Position numbers and translations under genes: made by a program. Positions 1-6,856 of a stretch of DNA of 9,323 nucleotides are shown in pieces; positions within the stretch are counted from its first letter, which is position 1; each line of letters starts with the position of its first letter. The stretch comes from Dehalococcoidales bacterium. Its GTDB lineage: Bacteria; Chloroflexota; Dehalococcoidia; Dehalococcoidales; UBA3254. The stretch is taken from NCBI GenBank assembly GCA_016926695.1, contig JAFGOB010000019.1:1-9323 (forward strand), read 5' to 3'. The notes beneath the pieces are model-generated. The model was given only the letters and a program-made list of their open reading frames with translations. It was not told where the DNA came from and ran no database searches.

Positions 1-1
1 C

Positions 2-778
2 ATGGAGAAGGACCTGGTAGACAACGGCACAGCCGGGCAGGCGATAATCAACAGTATACCCGCTTCAGGCAAGGTCTCCTTTGAAGGTAACGCCGAGCAG
101 AAGATCAGGACTGAAACGGGAAAAACGGAGCAGACGATAATCGAATGTAAATCTGAGATACGCAAATCGTCCGATAAACTCGTGGTCGCAAAAACAACTT
201 CTATAACAAAGGCGACATTTGGTGCAACAGGCCTGACAGTTTCGCAGGAAGTGGAATTGCAGGCGCAGGCGAGGATACATGTAGACCAGACTTTGCAAGA
301 AGCTACTATAACCCAATCTGAAGCTTCGGGATCAACAATTACGTCAACGCTGAATAATACTCTCAGCGTTGTCCAGATGACCACCAACAATAAGGTGAAA
401 GTGAAATTAGGATCATTGATCATCGAGGTAGTTGAAGGCAATCCGGTAGTAATCACACTTGCGGGAATTACTGTAACCGTACCACTCCACACAAAGGCAC
501 TGATCGAAGAGCCAGTCGACAATACATTTAAAATTACCAATATCAGTGACACAGATGACAATCCTGACGCCGGAAATATCATCGTAACCACACATGGTGA
601 ATCTGAGCAAATACCTCCTGGTGGGGAGACTGTAAAAGTAGCTGGTATTGTTAAAACTACCAGAGTCGGAGGACAACTTGCACCGGTTAATGTAGTTAAT
701 GTCTTAATACCATGGATCAGATTGGCGATGGGCCTGGCTTTTGCTTCATTACTTGGTTTGCTGATAGCAAAAAAATGA
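2..778 (+). CDS. Tail-anchored Thr-rich surface-type protein, unknown function (probably 5'-partial)
   Basis: I do not recognise the family. The readable part is 258 residues, rich in Thr, Val, Ile and charged residues, in short alternating stretches typical of beta structure. One hydrophobic segment at about residues 233-256 is followed by a two-lysine end, which fits a C-terminal membrane anchor with the bulk of the chain outside the membrane. No signal peptide is visible at the N-terminus. Because the first ATG lies at base 2 of the window, I infer that the true start is upstream and the gene is cut; if the ATG is real, the protein would be tail-anchored without a leader. There is a single Cys (residue 49). 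It converges on the MFS gene across a 123-nt gap holding a strong hairpin. The reading frame is sure; the function is unknown. Confidence 0.7.
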   Translation: MEKDLVDNGTAGQAIINSIPASGKVSFEGNAEQKIRTETGKTEQTIIECKSEIRKSSDKLVVAKTTSITKATFGATGLTVSQEVELQAQARIHVDQTLQEATITQSEASGSTITSTLNNTLSVVQMTTNNKVKVKLGSLIIEVVEGNPVVITLAGITVTVPLHTKALIEEPVDNTFKITNISDTDDNPDAGNIIVTTHGESEQIPPGGETVKVAGIVKTTRVGGQLAPVNVVNVLIPWIRLAMGLAFASLLGLLIAKK

Positions 779-828
779 GGAGTTAATCTGAGTTCAACAA
801 TTCCAGATATCGAATTTATCTTAATTGA

Positions 829-864
829 AGCTGACCCGGCACGTACAGTGGTGCCGGGTTAGTT
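829..864. terminator. Long hairpin between convergent genes, no U-tract
   Basis: Bases 829-842 pair with 851-864 around an 8-nt loop. The core of 9 perfect pairs is ACCCGGCAC with GTGCCGGGT, extended outward by pairs including two G-U wobbles. It lies between the ends of the tail-anchored gene (+) and the MFS gene (-), where a bidirectional terminator or 3'-end stabiliser is expected. Neither side is followed by a T-run, so it is not a classic intrinsic terminator on either strand. Confidence 0.45.
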
Positions 865-901
865 GAAGAAGAGTAGTAAACAGCGTATCTTGATATATCT
901 C

Positions 902-2332
902 TTACTGATGAGTGGCTTTTTTAGTCTGGACGGTAAGAACGGATGTAATTATTGAAATTGAGGCGATCATGGCAGCGATCAACATCACGAACTGGAAGCT
1001 ATTGACCACGGCTATCTGCTTGACTGTCCCGGAAGCGCCAGCGGCGACTGTTGTCGCTGCCATGTTTTTATCCAGTTGATAGGCATAGAGCGAACCCCCC
1101 ATGGCTGTGCCAACAGACGCTCCCAGCAGCCTCATGGTATTGGCCACTCCCATAGCGGAGGCCAGTTCATGGCGTGGTGCTGAGCCCACTATCGCGCTCT
1201 GGGTGGGTGGCATCAGTACTCCCATGCCGACACCGAACAGAAGTAAAACCAGTGATATACTGCCGATTCCGGCGTCAAAACCCAGTCTGCTGGATAGATA
1301 AAGCGCCAGGGAAAAGCATATACAGGCTGTGATCATCGGTAACCGGAAGCCTAGTTTGTCCGAGATCCAGCCACTAATGGGAGATAGAATAACAGGCGGT
1401 ATAGCTATGATGGCCATCAACATCCCCACGGTCGAGGCTGACATCAGGATTCCACCGATCAAAAAAAACGGGAACAGGACGGGGGCCATTGAAGCGCCCA
1501 TCATGTGAAAAAGCGTGGTCCCGCTGGCCATGCTGAAAACCCGGCTGCGAAAAAGTTTCAAATCCAGAACAGGCTGTATGGCTTTCCGTTCAACAAAGAA
1601 AAATATTCCCAGAAAGACCACGGCGGCAATCACCAGTGCCAGAGCGGGTACCGAAAGATAACCCCAGCCACTGCCAAGATTAAGGAACAGTACCAGCGAA
1701 GATGTGCCCAGGAGCAATGTCACAGCACCCGGTATATCGAGATGAAGCTGTACTCCCGGCTGCTTTTGTTCTTTGACTACGGCTATCGCCATCACCAGGC
1801 TTAGAATGCCCACCGGTATGCGTGTATAGAAGAGCCCCTGCCAGTCCAGATAATCGATCAGAAAGCCGCCCAGCGCGGGGCCGGCTATCAGGCCAACGGA
1901 CATCAACATGCTGAAAATGCCGAGTGCTCTTCCCTGCTCCTCGCGGGGAAAAACTGCGATTACGATGGCGCTGCCTACTGTTAATGCCATGGCTGCCCCG
2001 GCCCCCTGTACCGCGCGTGACAGTATCAGCATGGTGATATTGGGTGATACGGAGCAAAATATCAGTCCGATGGTATATACCACCAGGCCGATGAGGTAGA
2101 CACGCTTGCGGCCGATGGTGTCACCGATTCTGGCCAGTGTCAGGATCAGTCCCAGCTCCGCGATTGAAAAGGCTATGGTCAGCCATACAACGGTTGAAGC
2201 ACTGGTATTGAAAACTTCGGACAGGCGCGGGAAAGATATGGTCACAATGCTCATATCCAGGGAGGATGAAAAATTGGCGATTGAAATGGATACCAGCACC
2301 CACCATTTGTAAGATGTGCTTGAAATATTCAT
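902..2332 (-). CDS. MFS transporter, DHA2 (EmrB/QacA-like) family, 14-TM drug exporter
   Basis: Predicted proton-driven exporter of drugs or other small amphipathic molecules in the cytoplasmic membrane. The 476-residue length and dense hydrophobic segments fit the 14-helix DHA2 family. Seen in order: the TM1 motif LDMSIVTISFP (residues 25-35); the motif-A loop GDTIGRKR (70-77); a motif-B stretch SRAVQGAGAA (105-114); the antiporter motif C GLIAGPALGG (147-156); and the DHA2-type segment DWQGLFYTRIPVG (163-175). The usual WRW of that segment is reduced to one Trp. The start ATG (complement of 2330-2332) has an AAGGA ribosome site at 2341-2345 and a good promoter just upstream. It lies 221 nt downstream of an AhpD-like gene on the same strand. 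No periplasmic adaptor or TolC partner is nearby, consistent with a single-membrane or stand-alone exporter. The substrate cannot be told. Confidence 0.9.
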   Translation of the reverse strand: MNISSTSYKWWVLVSISIANFSSSLDMSIVTISFPRLSEVFNTSASTVVWLTIAFSIAELGLILTLARIGDTIGRKRVYLIGLVVYTIGLIFCSVSPNITMLILSRAVQGAGAAMALTVGSAIVIAVFPREEQGRALGIFSMLMSVGLIAGPALGGFLIDYLDWQGLFYTRIPVGILSLVMAIAVVKEQKQPGVQLHLDIPGAVTLLLGTSSLVLFLNLGSGWGYLSVPALALVIAAVVFLGIFFFVERKAIQPVLDLKLFRSRVFSMASGTTLFHMMGASMAPVLFPFFLIGGILMSASTVGMLMAIIAIPPVILSPISGWISDKLGFRLPMITACICFSLALYLSSRLGFDAGIGSISLVLLLFGVGMGVLMPPTQSAIVGSAPRHELASAMGVANTMRLLGASVGTAMGGSLYAYQLDKNMAATTVAAGASGTVKQIAVVNSFQFVMLIAAMIASISIITSVLTVQTKKATHQ

Positions 2333-2369
2333 GTTTGAGGTCCTTGATTATTTAGGTGTAGTCCATAGA

Positions 2370-2398
2370 ATTATACACGTAGTTTAGCTATTAGACAA
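2370..2398 (-). promoter_or_regulatory. Sigma70-type promoter for the MFS gene
   Basis: On the minus strand TTGTCT (2398-2393) is followed after exactly 17 bases by a perfect TATAAT (2375-2370). Transcription would start near 2363, giving a leader of about 30 nt before the MFS start codon at 2332. The -35 element matches consensus at 4 of 6 positions. This allows the exporter to be expressed separately from the upstream AhpD-like gene. Confidence 0.6.
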
Positions 2399-2412
2399 TC
2401 ATAAATATCAAC

Positions 2413-2424
2413 AATATCGATATT
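2413..2424. repeat. 12-bp perfect palindrome upstream of the MFS promoter
   Basis: AATATCGATATT is perfectly self-complementary and lies about 15 bp upstream of the MFS -35 element. The position would suit an activator or repressor site, but no regulator gene is in the window, and AT-rich palindromes of this length arise by chance. Confidence 0.2.
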
Positions 2425-2553
2425 CCATAATGTTATATCCGGGCTAACAATCCGTTTATACGGTCTTGCCTGAGATAATACTGTGACCTGGTTCCTGGAG
2501 AATAATGCCAAGGTAATGAAAGTTGTTTACGCTGTTAAAGATATTTTTCAGGG

Positions 2554-3033
2554 CTATCGTACCCATTTGCCGAAGGATAAGCGATATAAAAAGTAGTCCC
2601 ATGAGTTGCCCAGCAGATTACCCAAACGGATCATGCGAAGCATGATATGGATGGCCTCGGCTTTTTCAGCCCCGTATTCATTCTGAAGCCTTGAAATGGC
2701 TTCGGGATCGGGATGGGCGTCGGTTTCAGCCCAGTGCTGGGCGTATATCAAGGCTACAGCCTCCTCTTCAGGACAATCAGCGACGTCTCCTGACAGCAGT
2801 TGGCTGATTTCTTCCGGGGCAAGCCCGCTTTTCAGGGCCTGCTTTGAATGGAAGTATGAGCAGTAACGGCAGCCGTTGACAGCGGTGACAGCCAGCATGA
2901 GCCTTTCCCGGAAAGCACCCGGTACCAGGGACTTATCTGTTATTTCCTTCAGCCGCTTCCTGTTTCGGAACGGAAACAGCAGATCGCTGAAGAAACTTTT
3001 TGGGTTTGTGTACCTTCTTTTTTTGAATTTCAT
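2554..3033 (-). CDS. AhpD-like / carboxymuconolactone decarboxylase family protein
   Basis: Small all-helical protein of the AhpD/CMD superfamily, probably a thiol-based peroxidase or disulfide reductase rather than a true decarboxylase. The signature is ERLMLAVTAVNGCRYCSYFH (residues 43-62): E43, C55, C58 and H62 have the spacing of the AhpD redox centre (Glu, 12 residues, then CxxCxxxH). The N-terminal 40 residues are basic and not typical of the core fold. The 159-residue length suits the family. The chosen ATG (complement of 3031-3033) has a poor ribosome site: only an AAGG-type motif too close to the start, so the exact start is less certain than the frame. It is divergent from the thiamine-binding gene and upstream of the MFS exporter on the same strand, which may hint at a shared stress or detoxification role. 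Confidence 0.85.
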   Translation of the reverse strand: MKFKKRRYTNPKSFFSDLLFPFRNRKRLKEITDKSLVPGAFRERLMLAVTAVNGCRYCSYFHSKQALKSGLAPEEISQLLSGDVADCPEEEAVALIYAQHWAETDAHPDPEAISRLQNEYGAEKAEAIHIMLRMIRLGNLLGNSWDYFLYRLSFGKWVR

Positions 3034-3142
3034 GACCTTTACCGCAGAGTAAGATCGCTAATAACACGGGGATTATTTTCTTCTTGTGTTTTCAGTATAG
3101 CCGTACCGGAAGAGAAAGTCACCGGGGGCGTCATGAACCGGT

Positions 3143-3171
3143 TTGTCGATAGGTTGGGGAATATTTATAAT
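3143..3171 (+). promoter_or_regulatory. Promoter for the thiamine-binding protein gene
   Basis: TTGTCG (3143-3148), a 17-bp spacer and a perfect TATAAT (3166-3171) form a good sigma70-type promoter. The start point would be near 3178, leaving a leader of about 30 nt. The -35 element resembles that of the MFS promoter (TTGTCT). No TPP-riboswitch motif is visible in the short leader. Confidence 0.6.
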
Positions 3172-3193
3172 ATATACTGATAATACCTGTGTG

Positions 3194-3204
3194 AAGGGGG
3201 TGAT
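3194..3204 (+). promoter_or_regulatory. Extended Shine-Dalgarno
   Basis: AAGGGGGTGAT matches 10 of 11 bases of the full complement of the 16S rRNA 3' end (AAGGAGGTGAT). Its G core lies 9 nt from the ATG at 3210, which fixes this start and suggests strong translation. Confidence 0.75.
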
Positions 3205-3209
3205 TATTC

Positions 3210-3512
3210 ATGGCGATAGTTGATGTGAGTGTTATTCCGCTGGGTACCGGAACGCCTTCGGTGAGTAAATACATAGCCGGGGCGGTAAAGGTCCTAAAAA
3301 AGGAGAAAGACCTGAGCTACACGCTTACCGCGATGGGCACAACCATAGAAGGGAGGCTGCCCCGGCTGCTCGACCTGGCACATAAGATGCATGACTCCGC
3401 TTTTGAGGCGGGGGCGGAGCGCGTGGTGACTATCATCAAGATCGATGAGAGAAGAGACCGGACAGCTACGATTGAGAGCAAGATAGAGTCGGTAAAGCGG
3501 CAGCTTGTATGA
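3210..3512 (+). CDS. MTH1187-family thiamine-binding protein
   Basis: A 100-residue protein of the MTH1187/YkoF-like thiamine-binding family (Pfam Thiamine_BP, formerly DUF77). These are small ferredoxin-fold proteins that assemble as multimers and bind thiamine or its pyrimidine part in the cytoplasm. Family hallmarks seen: an N-terminal strand followed by VIPLGTGTPSVSKYIA (about residues 8-23), the LTAMGTTIEG turn (39-48), and a C-terminal basic helix. The length is normal for the family. Promoter and ribosome site are both strong. The next gene (cupin) starts 81 nt later and has its own candidate promoter, so co-transcription is possible but not required. Why a thiamine-binding protein sits beside a glycyl radical enzyme is unclear. 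No other thiamine genes are in the window. Confidence 0.9.
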   Translation: MAIVDVSVIPLGTGTPSVSKYIAGAVKVLKKEKDLSYTLTAMGTTIEGRLPRLLDLAHKMHDSAFEAGAERVVTIIKIDERRDRTATIESKIESVKRQLV

Positions 3513-3523
3513 GGGAAGGGAAG

Positions 3524-3552
3524 TTGACAATTAATATTCATAATCTTAGCAT
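3524..3552 (+). promoter_or_regulatory. Candidate promoter for the cupin-glycyl radical enzyme pair
   Basis: A perfect TTGACA (3524-3529) is followed after 17 bp by TAGCAT (3547-3552, 4 of 6 to consensus). It begins 12 nt after the stop codon of the thiamine-binding gene. The start point would be near 3559, 35 nt upstream of the cupin ATG. The ribosome site AGGGAGTG is at 3577-3584. Confidence 0.5.
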
Positions 3553-3593
3553 TGATTATCATGAAATTAAAATAGCAGGGAGTGTAGAAGAAA

Positions 3594-4109
3594 ATGGCAG
3601 ATCAGAAGTATGGAGTGATCAAGAGCGGAGATGCGGAGACCAAGTACGGTAAATATATCGTATATAATACTAAAGCCAATCCAAAACATCCCACCGATGA
3701 CCCCAATATATTCTCAATGTATCTGGACTCAAGGTCGGTCGAGGGAGGCTTCTATTACAGCGGAGTCGTGATGCATAAACCAACTCCTGTGGAGGCCGTA
3801 TCCAACAAGCCTCATTCCCATGACTACATAGAATACATAATCCTCTACGGAACGAATCCGGATGATCCCTTTGATCTGGGTGGAGAAGTCGAGTTCTGGA
3901 TCGGCGATGAGAAGCATGTGATCACCCATACCTGTGTCATCACAGTTCCGGCCGGCGTTTTTCACTGTCCCTTTATCTTTACCAGGGTAGACAGACCGAT
4001 CCTGTTTGGCTCGGTTTCACCGGCGCCGATTTTATACGAGCATACCAACCGCGATCCGAAATGGAGTCATCTCAGTGATCCGCCCAAAATAGATGAAGTG
4101 CTGGATTAA
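3594..4109 (+). CDS. Cupin-fold metal-binding protein
   Basis: A 171-residue single-domain cupin with a likely mononuclear metal site in a small beta-barrel. Motif 1 is PHSHDYIE (residues 73-80), giving ligands H74, H76 and E80. Motif 2 is PAGVFHCP (119-126), giving H124 as the fourth ligand. A DPFDLGGEVEFWIG segment (91-104) forms the inter-motif strands. The acidic/aromatic N-terminal 50 residues are unusual and precede the barrel. No signal peptide is seen, so it is cytoplasmic. It ends 21 nt before the glycyl radical enzyme, which has a GGGAG ribosome site in the gap, so the two are almost surely one operon. Possible roles are an isomerase, decarboxylase or hydrolase acting on the same substrate or product, or a binding/sensor protein. 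The sequence does not decide. Confidence 0.85.
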   Translation: MADQKYGVIKSGDAETKYGKYIVYNTKANPKHPTDDPNIFSMYLDSRSVEGGFYYSGVVMHKPTPVEAVSNKPHSHDYIEYIILYGTNPDDPFDLGGEVEFWIGDEKHVITHTCVITVPAGVFHCPFIFTRVDRPILFGSVSPAPILYEHTNRDPKWSHLSDPPKIDEVLD

Positions 4110-4130
4110 TCTTTAAGCGGGAGACTTTTT

Positions 4131-6578
4131 ATGTACGAATTCAGACCCGTCACCGATCGAATAAAACTTATGAGGCAGCTTGTACGCGACAGGGTTATGC
4201 GAATTGATATGGAACGAGCCCTGAACCTGACTGAGTCTTACAAAAGACACTCCAGGGTGCCTCCGGCTATCAAAATGCCGCTGGCTACGTATGATATCTG
4301 CTCGAAAATGACCTGCCGCGTTGAGGACTTCGAGATTATCGTCGGCAACACCGGTAAACACTTCCTTGGCTGTGGTATCTGGCCCGATTGGGATGCAAGC
4401 TGGCTCTGGAAAGAGCTTGAGGAGGGAAAACTATGGCATCTTCAGGATGACGGGCTGTTTCACCGTACGGACCCATCTTCCATGCATCTGACCATGAGCA
4501 AAAAGGCTGTCGATGAGTTCATGTCTATCCGTGATTTCTGGAGGGACAACTCGGTAACTTCCTTCACGGACTCCTGGTCCCCGGATGGATTTGATGAAGT
4601 GGCGGATCTCGGAGTTATGTCCTACTTTCACGGTATGGAACGCGCCAACATATCCAGCGGACATCTTGTCGCCGGCTACGAGAAAATACTGAATACGGGC
4701 TACGGCGCTATTCGCAGGCAGGCCCAGGACTGGATCGATGCCCATAAAGGCAACCTGATGGGCGAGGACTTGAACAGGTACATGTTCTACAAGTCCGCCG
4801 TTATAGCCTGTGATGCTGCTGCCTGCATGATCAGGCGTTACGCTCAGGCCTGCTTTAAGAAGGCTGAAAAGTGCCGGGATGAGAACCGCAGGACTGAGCT
4901 GCATAAAATGGGAGAGGGTCTGACGTGGATCTCGGAGAAGCCGGCCCGTAGCTTCCGGGAGGCCTGCCAGGGTACCATCATGTACCAGCTTCTGCTTTAT
5001 ATGGAAGCCAGGCATCCTGCTCTGGCTTTCGGCCGTTTCGACCAGTATACCTGGCCGTTTCTGAAGGGTGATCTTGAGGACGGCCGCATCACCCTGGACC
5101 AGGCCCAGGAGATCGTCGATGCCTTCTTTCTGAAATCCAACGGTTTCTACCGGGTTTCCAATCCCAGGCTTTCGGCGGTCACCGGGGTGGGAGTGACTTA
5201 CCATCATACTACCATCGGCGGCGTTGACCGTGATAGCGGGGAAGATTCCGCTAACCCGGTCACATACATGGTCCTGGAGACCATGGGCAGGCTTTTACTG
5301 CATGACCCGACTATCTCCCTGCGCATCAACAGGAACACTCCTCAAAAGCTCTGGGATTGTGCTATCGAGACGACCAGACTGGTCGGCGGCCTCCCGCTGT
5401 TCCAGAATGACGATGTGATCATCCCCGGTATTCGGAAGGAGCTGGGATACGAGCTCAGGGATGCCCGTGATTACGGCATCATCGGCTGCCAGGAGATTGT
5501 GGGCTGCGGGAACGACTATCCCTGCGGGAACGGTATTCACGGCAAGTCCGGGCTAACCAGTCACGGCACTATCCTGCTGTGCGCAATCAATAACGGTGTT
5601 AATCCCATGAACGGGGCCGGGGGTGGGCTTCCTACCGGTTATCTGTATGAAATGAAGTCCTTTGAAGAGGTCAAGACGGCTTATAAAAAGCAGTTCGACT
5701 ATCTCCATAAATGGTCCGTGACCATGCAAAACTATACCGAGTACCTGACCATGCACCTCGCTCCGCATGCCGCGCTCTCCATCTCTATCGAGGGATGCAT
5801 GGAGTCCGGAAGGGACTGCACCTGCGGCGGTGCGAAATACAACTCCTTCGGAGGTACAGCTACCGGTCTGGCTACTGTCGCCGACTCACTTACCGCTATC
5901 AGGTATATGATCTTTGATAAAAAGCTCTGTACCGCCAGGCAGCTTTACGATGCCGTTATGGCTGACTGGAAAGGATATGAAGTGCTGCGGCAGCAGGTAC
6001 TCAGCCAGGTACCCCATTACGGAAACGATGACCTCTATGCCGACGAGCAGATGAAGTGGCTTTGCGATGTATACCACGACAACTGCCGTGAATGCTACAG
6101 TACAAGGACCGGGCACTATAAGGCCGGGCTCTACGGTGCAGCCAACCATGTTGTGCAGGGATCTCAAACCTGGGCGACACCCGACGGGAGAAAGGCCCGT
6201 GAAGCCCTGGCTGACGCTACTTCTCCTGCTCAGGGAAGAGATAAAAACGGTCCGACCGCCGTCTTTAATTCAGCCTGCTGCTTCGATCACGGTAAATTTA
6301 TGGACGGCATTGCCCTGAACGTCAGGATCCATCCTGCAACATTGAGGACCGATCAGGCCAGAAACTCCCTGCGCGATATGACCATGGCTTATTTCGAGAA
6401 AGACGGTATGGAGGTCCAGTATAACGTGGTAAGTGCGGATACCATGAGGGCCGCTCAAAAAGACCCCGGCTCTTACAGGGACCTTGTGGTCCGTATTGCC
6501 GGCTACTCGGCCTACTTTGTCGAGCTTACCACAGCCCTTCAGAACGACATCATCAGCCGTACCGAGAACTCTCTGTGA
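4131..6578 (+). CDS. Glycyl radical enzyme (pyruvate formate-lyase family), substrate unassigned
   Basis: An 815-residue oxygen-sensitive radical enzyme of the PFL-like superfamily, cytoplasmic. The PFL barrel spans roughly residues 10-660 and the glycine-radical domain about 680-815. The glycyl loop RIAGYSAYF (788-796) carries the radical glycine G791. The thiyl loop DYGIIGCQEI (447-456) gives C453 and the base-like E455; this C-x-E pair is typical of dehydratases, lyases and arylacetate decarboxylases, and not of PFL itself, which uses Cys-Cys. Other family marks are GRFDQY (301-306), TIGGVDRDSGEDSANPVTY (about 361-379) and ATPDGRKAREALAD. Before GRFDQY, the His-Ser of glycerol/diol dehydratases is replaced by P296-A297, arguing against that class. 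Extra cysteines lie near the active-site loops (C459, C465, C556, C563, C565). No activating radical-SAM enzyme or small subunit is adjacent. Family is certain, substrate unknown. Confidence 0.95.
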   Translation: MYEFRPVTDRIKLMRQLVRDRVMRIDMERALNLTESYKRHSRVPPAIKMPLATYDICSKMTCRVEDFEIIVGNTGKHFLGCGIWPDWDASWLWKELEEGKLWHLQDDGLFHRTDPSSMHLTMSKKAVDEFMSIRDFWRDNSVTSFTDSWSPDGFDEVADLGVMSYFHGMERANISSGHLVAGYEKILNTGYGAIRRQAQDWIDAHKGNLMGEDLNRYMFYKSAVIACDAAACMIRRYAQACFKKAEKCRDENRRTELHKMGEGLTWISEKPARSFREACQGTIMYQLLLYMEARHPALAFGRFDQYTWPFLKGDLEDGRITLDQAQEIVDAFFLKSNGFYRVSNPRLSAVTGVGVTYHHTTIGGVDRDSGEDSANPVTYMVLETMGRLLLHDPTISLRINRNTPQKLWDCAIETTRLVGGLPLFQNDDVIIPGIRKELGYELRDARDYGIIGCQEIVGCGNDYPCGNGIHGKSGLTSHGTILLCAINNGVNPMNGAGGGLPTGYLYEMKSFEEVKTAYKKQFDYLHKWSVTMQNYTEYLTMHLAPHAALSISIEGCMESGRDCTCGGAKYNSFGGTATGLATVADSLTAIRYMIFDKKLCTARQLYDAVMADWKGYEVLRQQVLSQVPHYGNDDLYADEQMKWLCDVYHDNCRECYSTRTGHYKAGLYGAANHVVQGSQTWATPDGRKAREALADATSPAQGRDKNGPTAVFNSACCFDHGKFMDGIALNVRIHPATLRTDQARNSLRDMTMAYFEKDGMEVQYNVVSADTMRAAQKDPGSYRDLVVRIAGYSAYFVELTTALQNDIISRTENSL

Positions 6579-6815
6579 TATTTTATGGGACAGCATTTAT
6601 TACTCCGACAATAGAGTCCCTCCGCCTTGAGATGCTGCGGCAACTGCGGTTGCCGTGCCCCGATAGAAAGACGGACATACCCCTGGATAGAAATAGACGC
6701 ATGCTATACCTTTTCCGTTAGTTCCGGTCAACAGGACTTTATTATCGTACTTCGTAGTTGCAACCGCAAGACTGGACGGGGGAATCCGGCAGGAGATTTT
6801 TCAATGCCGTTATAC

Positions 6816-6821
6816 TATAAT
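6816..6821 (+). promoter_or_regulatory. Possible -10 element before the toroid gene
   Basis: A perfect TATAAT, overlapping a second near-match TATACT (6811-6816), lies 35 nt upstream of the GTG start. No acceptable -35 element is found at 16-18 bp, so this is weak evidence for a separate promoter. Confidence 0.25.
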
Positions 6822-6843
6822 TTCAGCATCGACCGGATATTCC

Positions 6844-6850
6844 AGGAGGA
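6844..6850 (+). promoter_or_regulatory. Ribosome binding site fixing the GTG start
   Basis: AGGAGGA lies 6 nt upstream of GTG at 6857. This placement selects the GTG as start, since no ATG in this frame lies nearby. Confidence 0.75.
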
Positions 6851-6856
6851 AAGGCA

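Larger units (their letters stand above)
6579..6856 (+). other. 278-nt spacer with possible alternative RNA pairings
   Basis: No convincing gene is seen here. A local hairpin pairs CGGCAAC (6638-6644) with GTTGCCG (6649-6655) around a 4-nt loop. The overlapping TGCGGTTGC (6645-6653) is also perfectly complementary to GCAACCGCA (6760-6768), so the two pairings exclude each other. No T-run follows either, so no terminator for the glycyl radical enzyme is apparent. I do not match it to a known riboswitch class. Confidence 0.35.

Noticed and set aside
1680..2057. 125-codon frame within the MFS gene, same strand, different frame
   Set aside because: It overlaps the transmembrane coding frame with intact MFS motifs, and its basic, low-complexity translation is typical of an out-of-frame shadow.
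3034..3209. TPP riboswitch before the thiamine-binding gene
   Set aside because: The conserved CUGAGA and related TPP-box elements are not present, and the predicted leader of about 30 nt is too short.
4431..5207. 258-codon antisense frame inside the glycyl radical enzyme gene
   Set aside because: It is a shadow of a strongly conserved coding region on the other strand. No ribosome site or recognisable protein pattern is seen.
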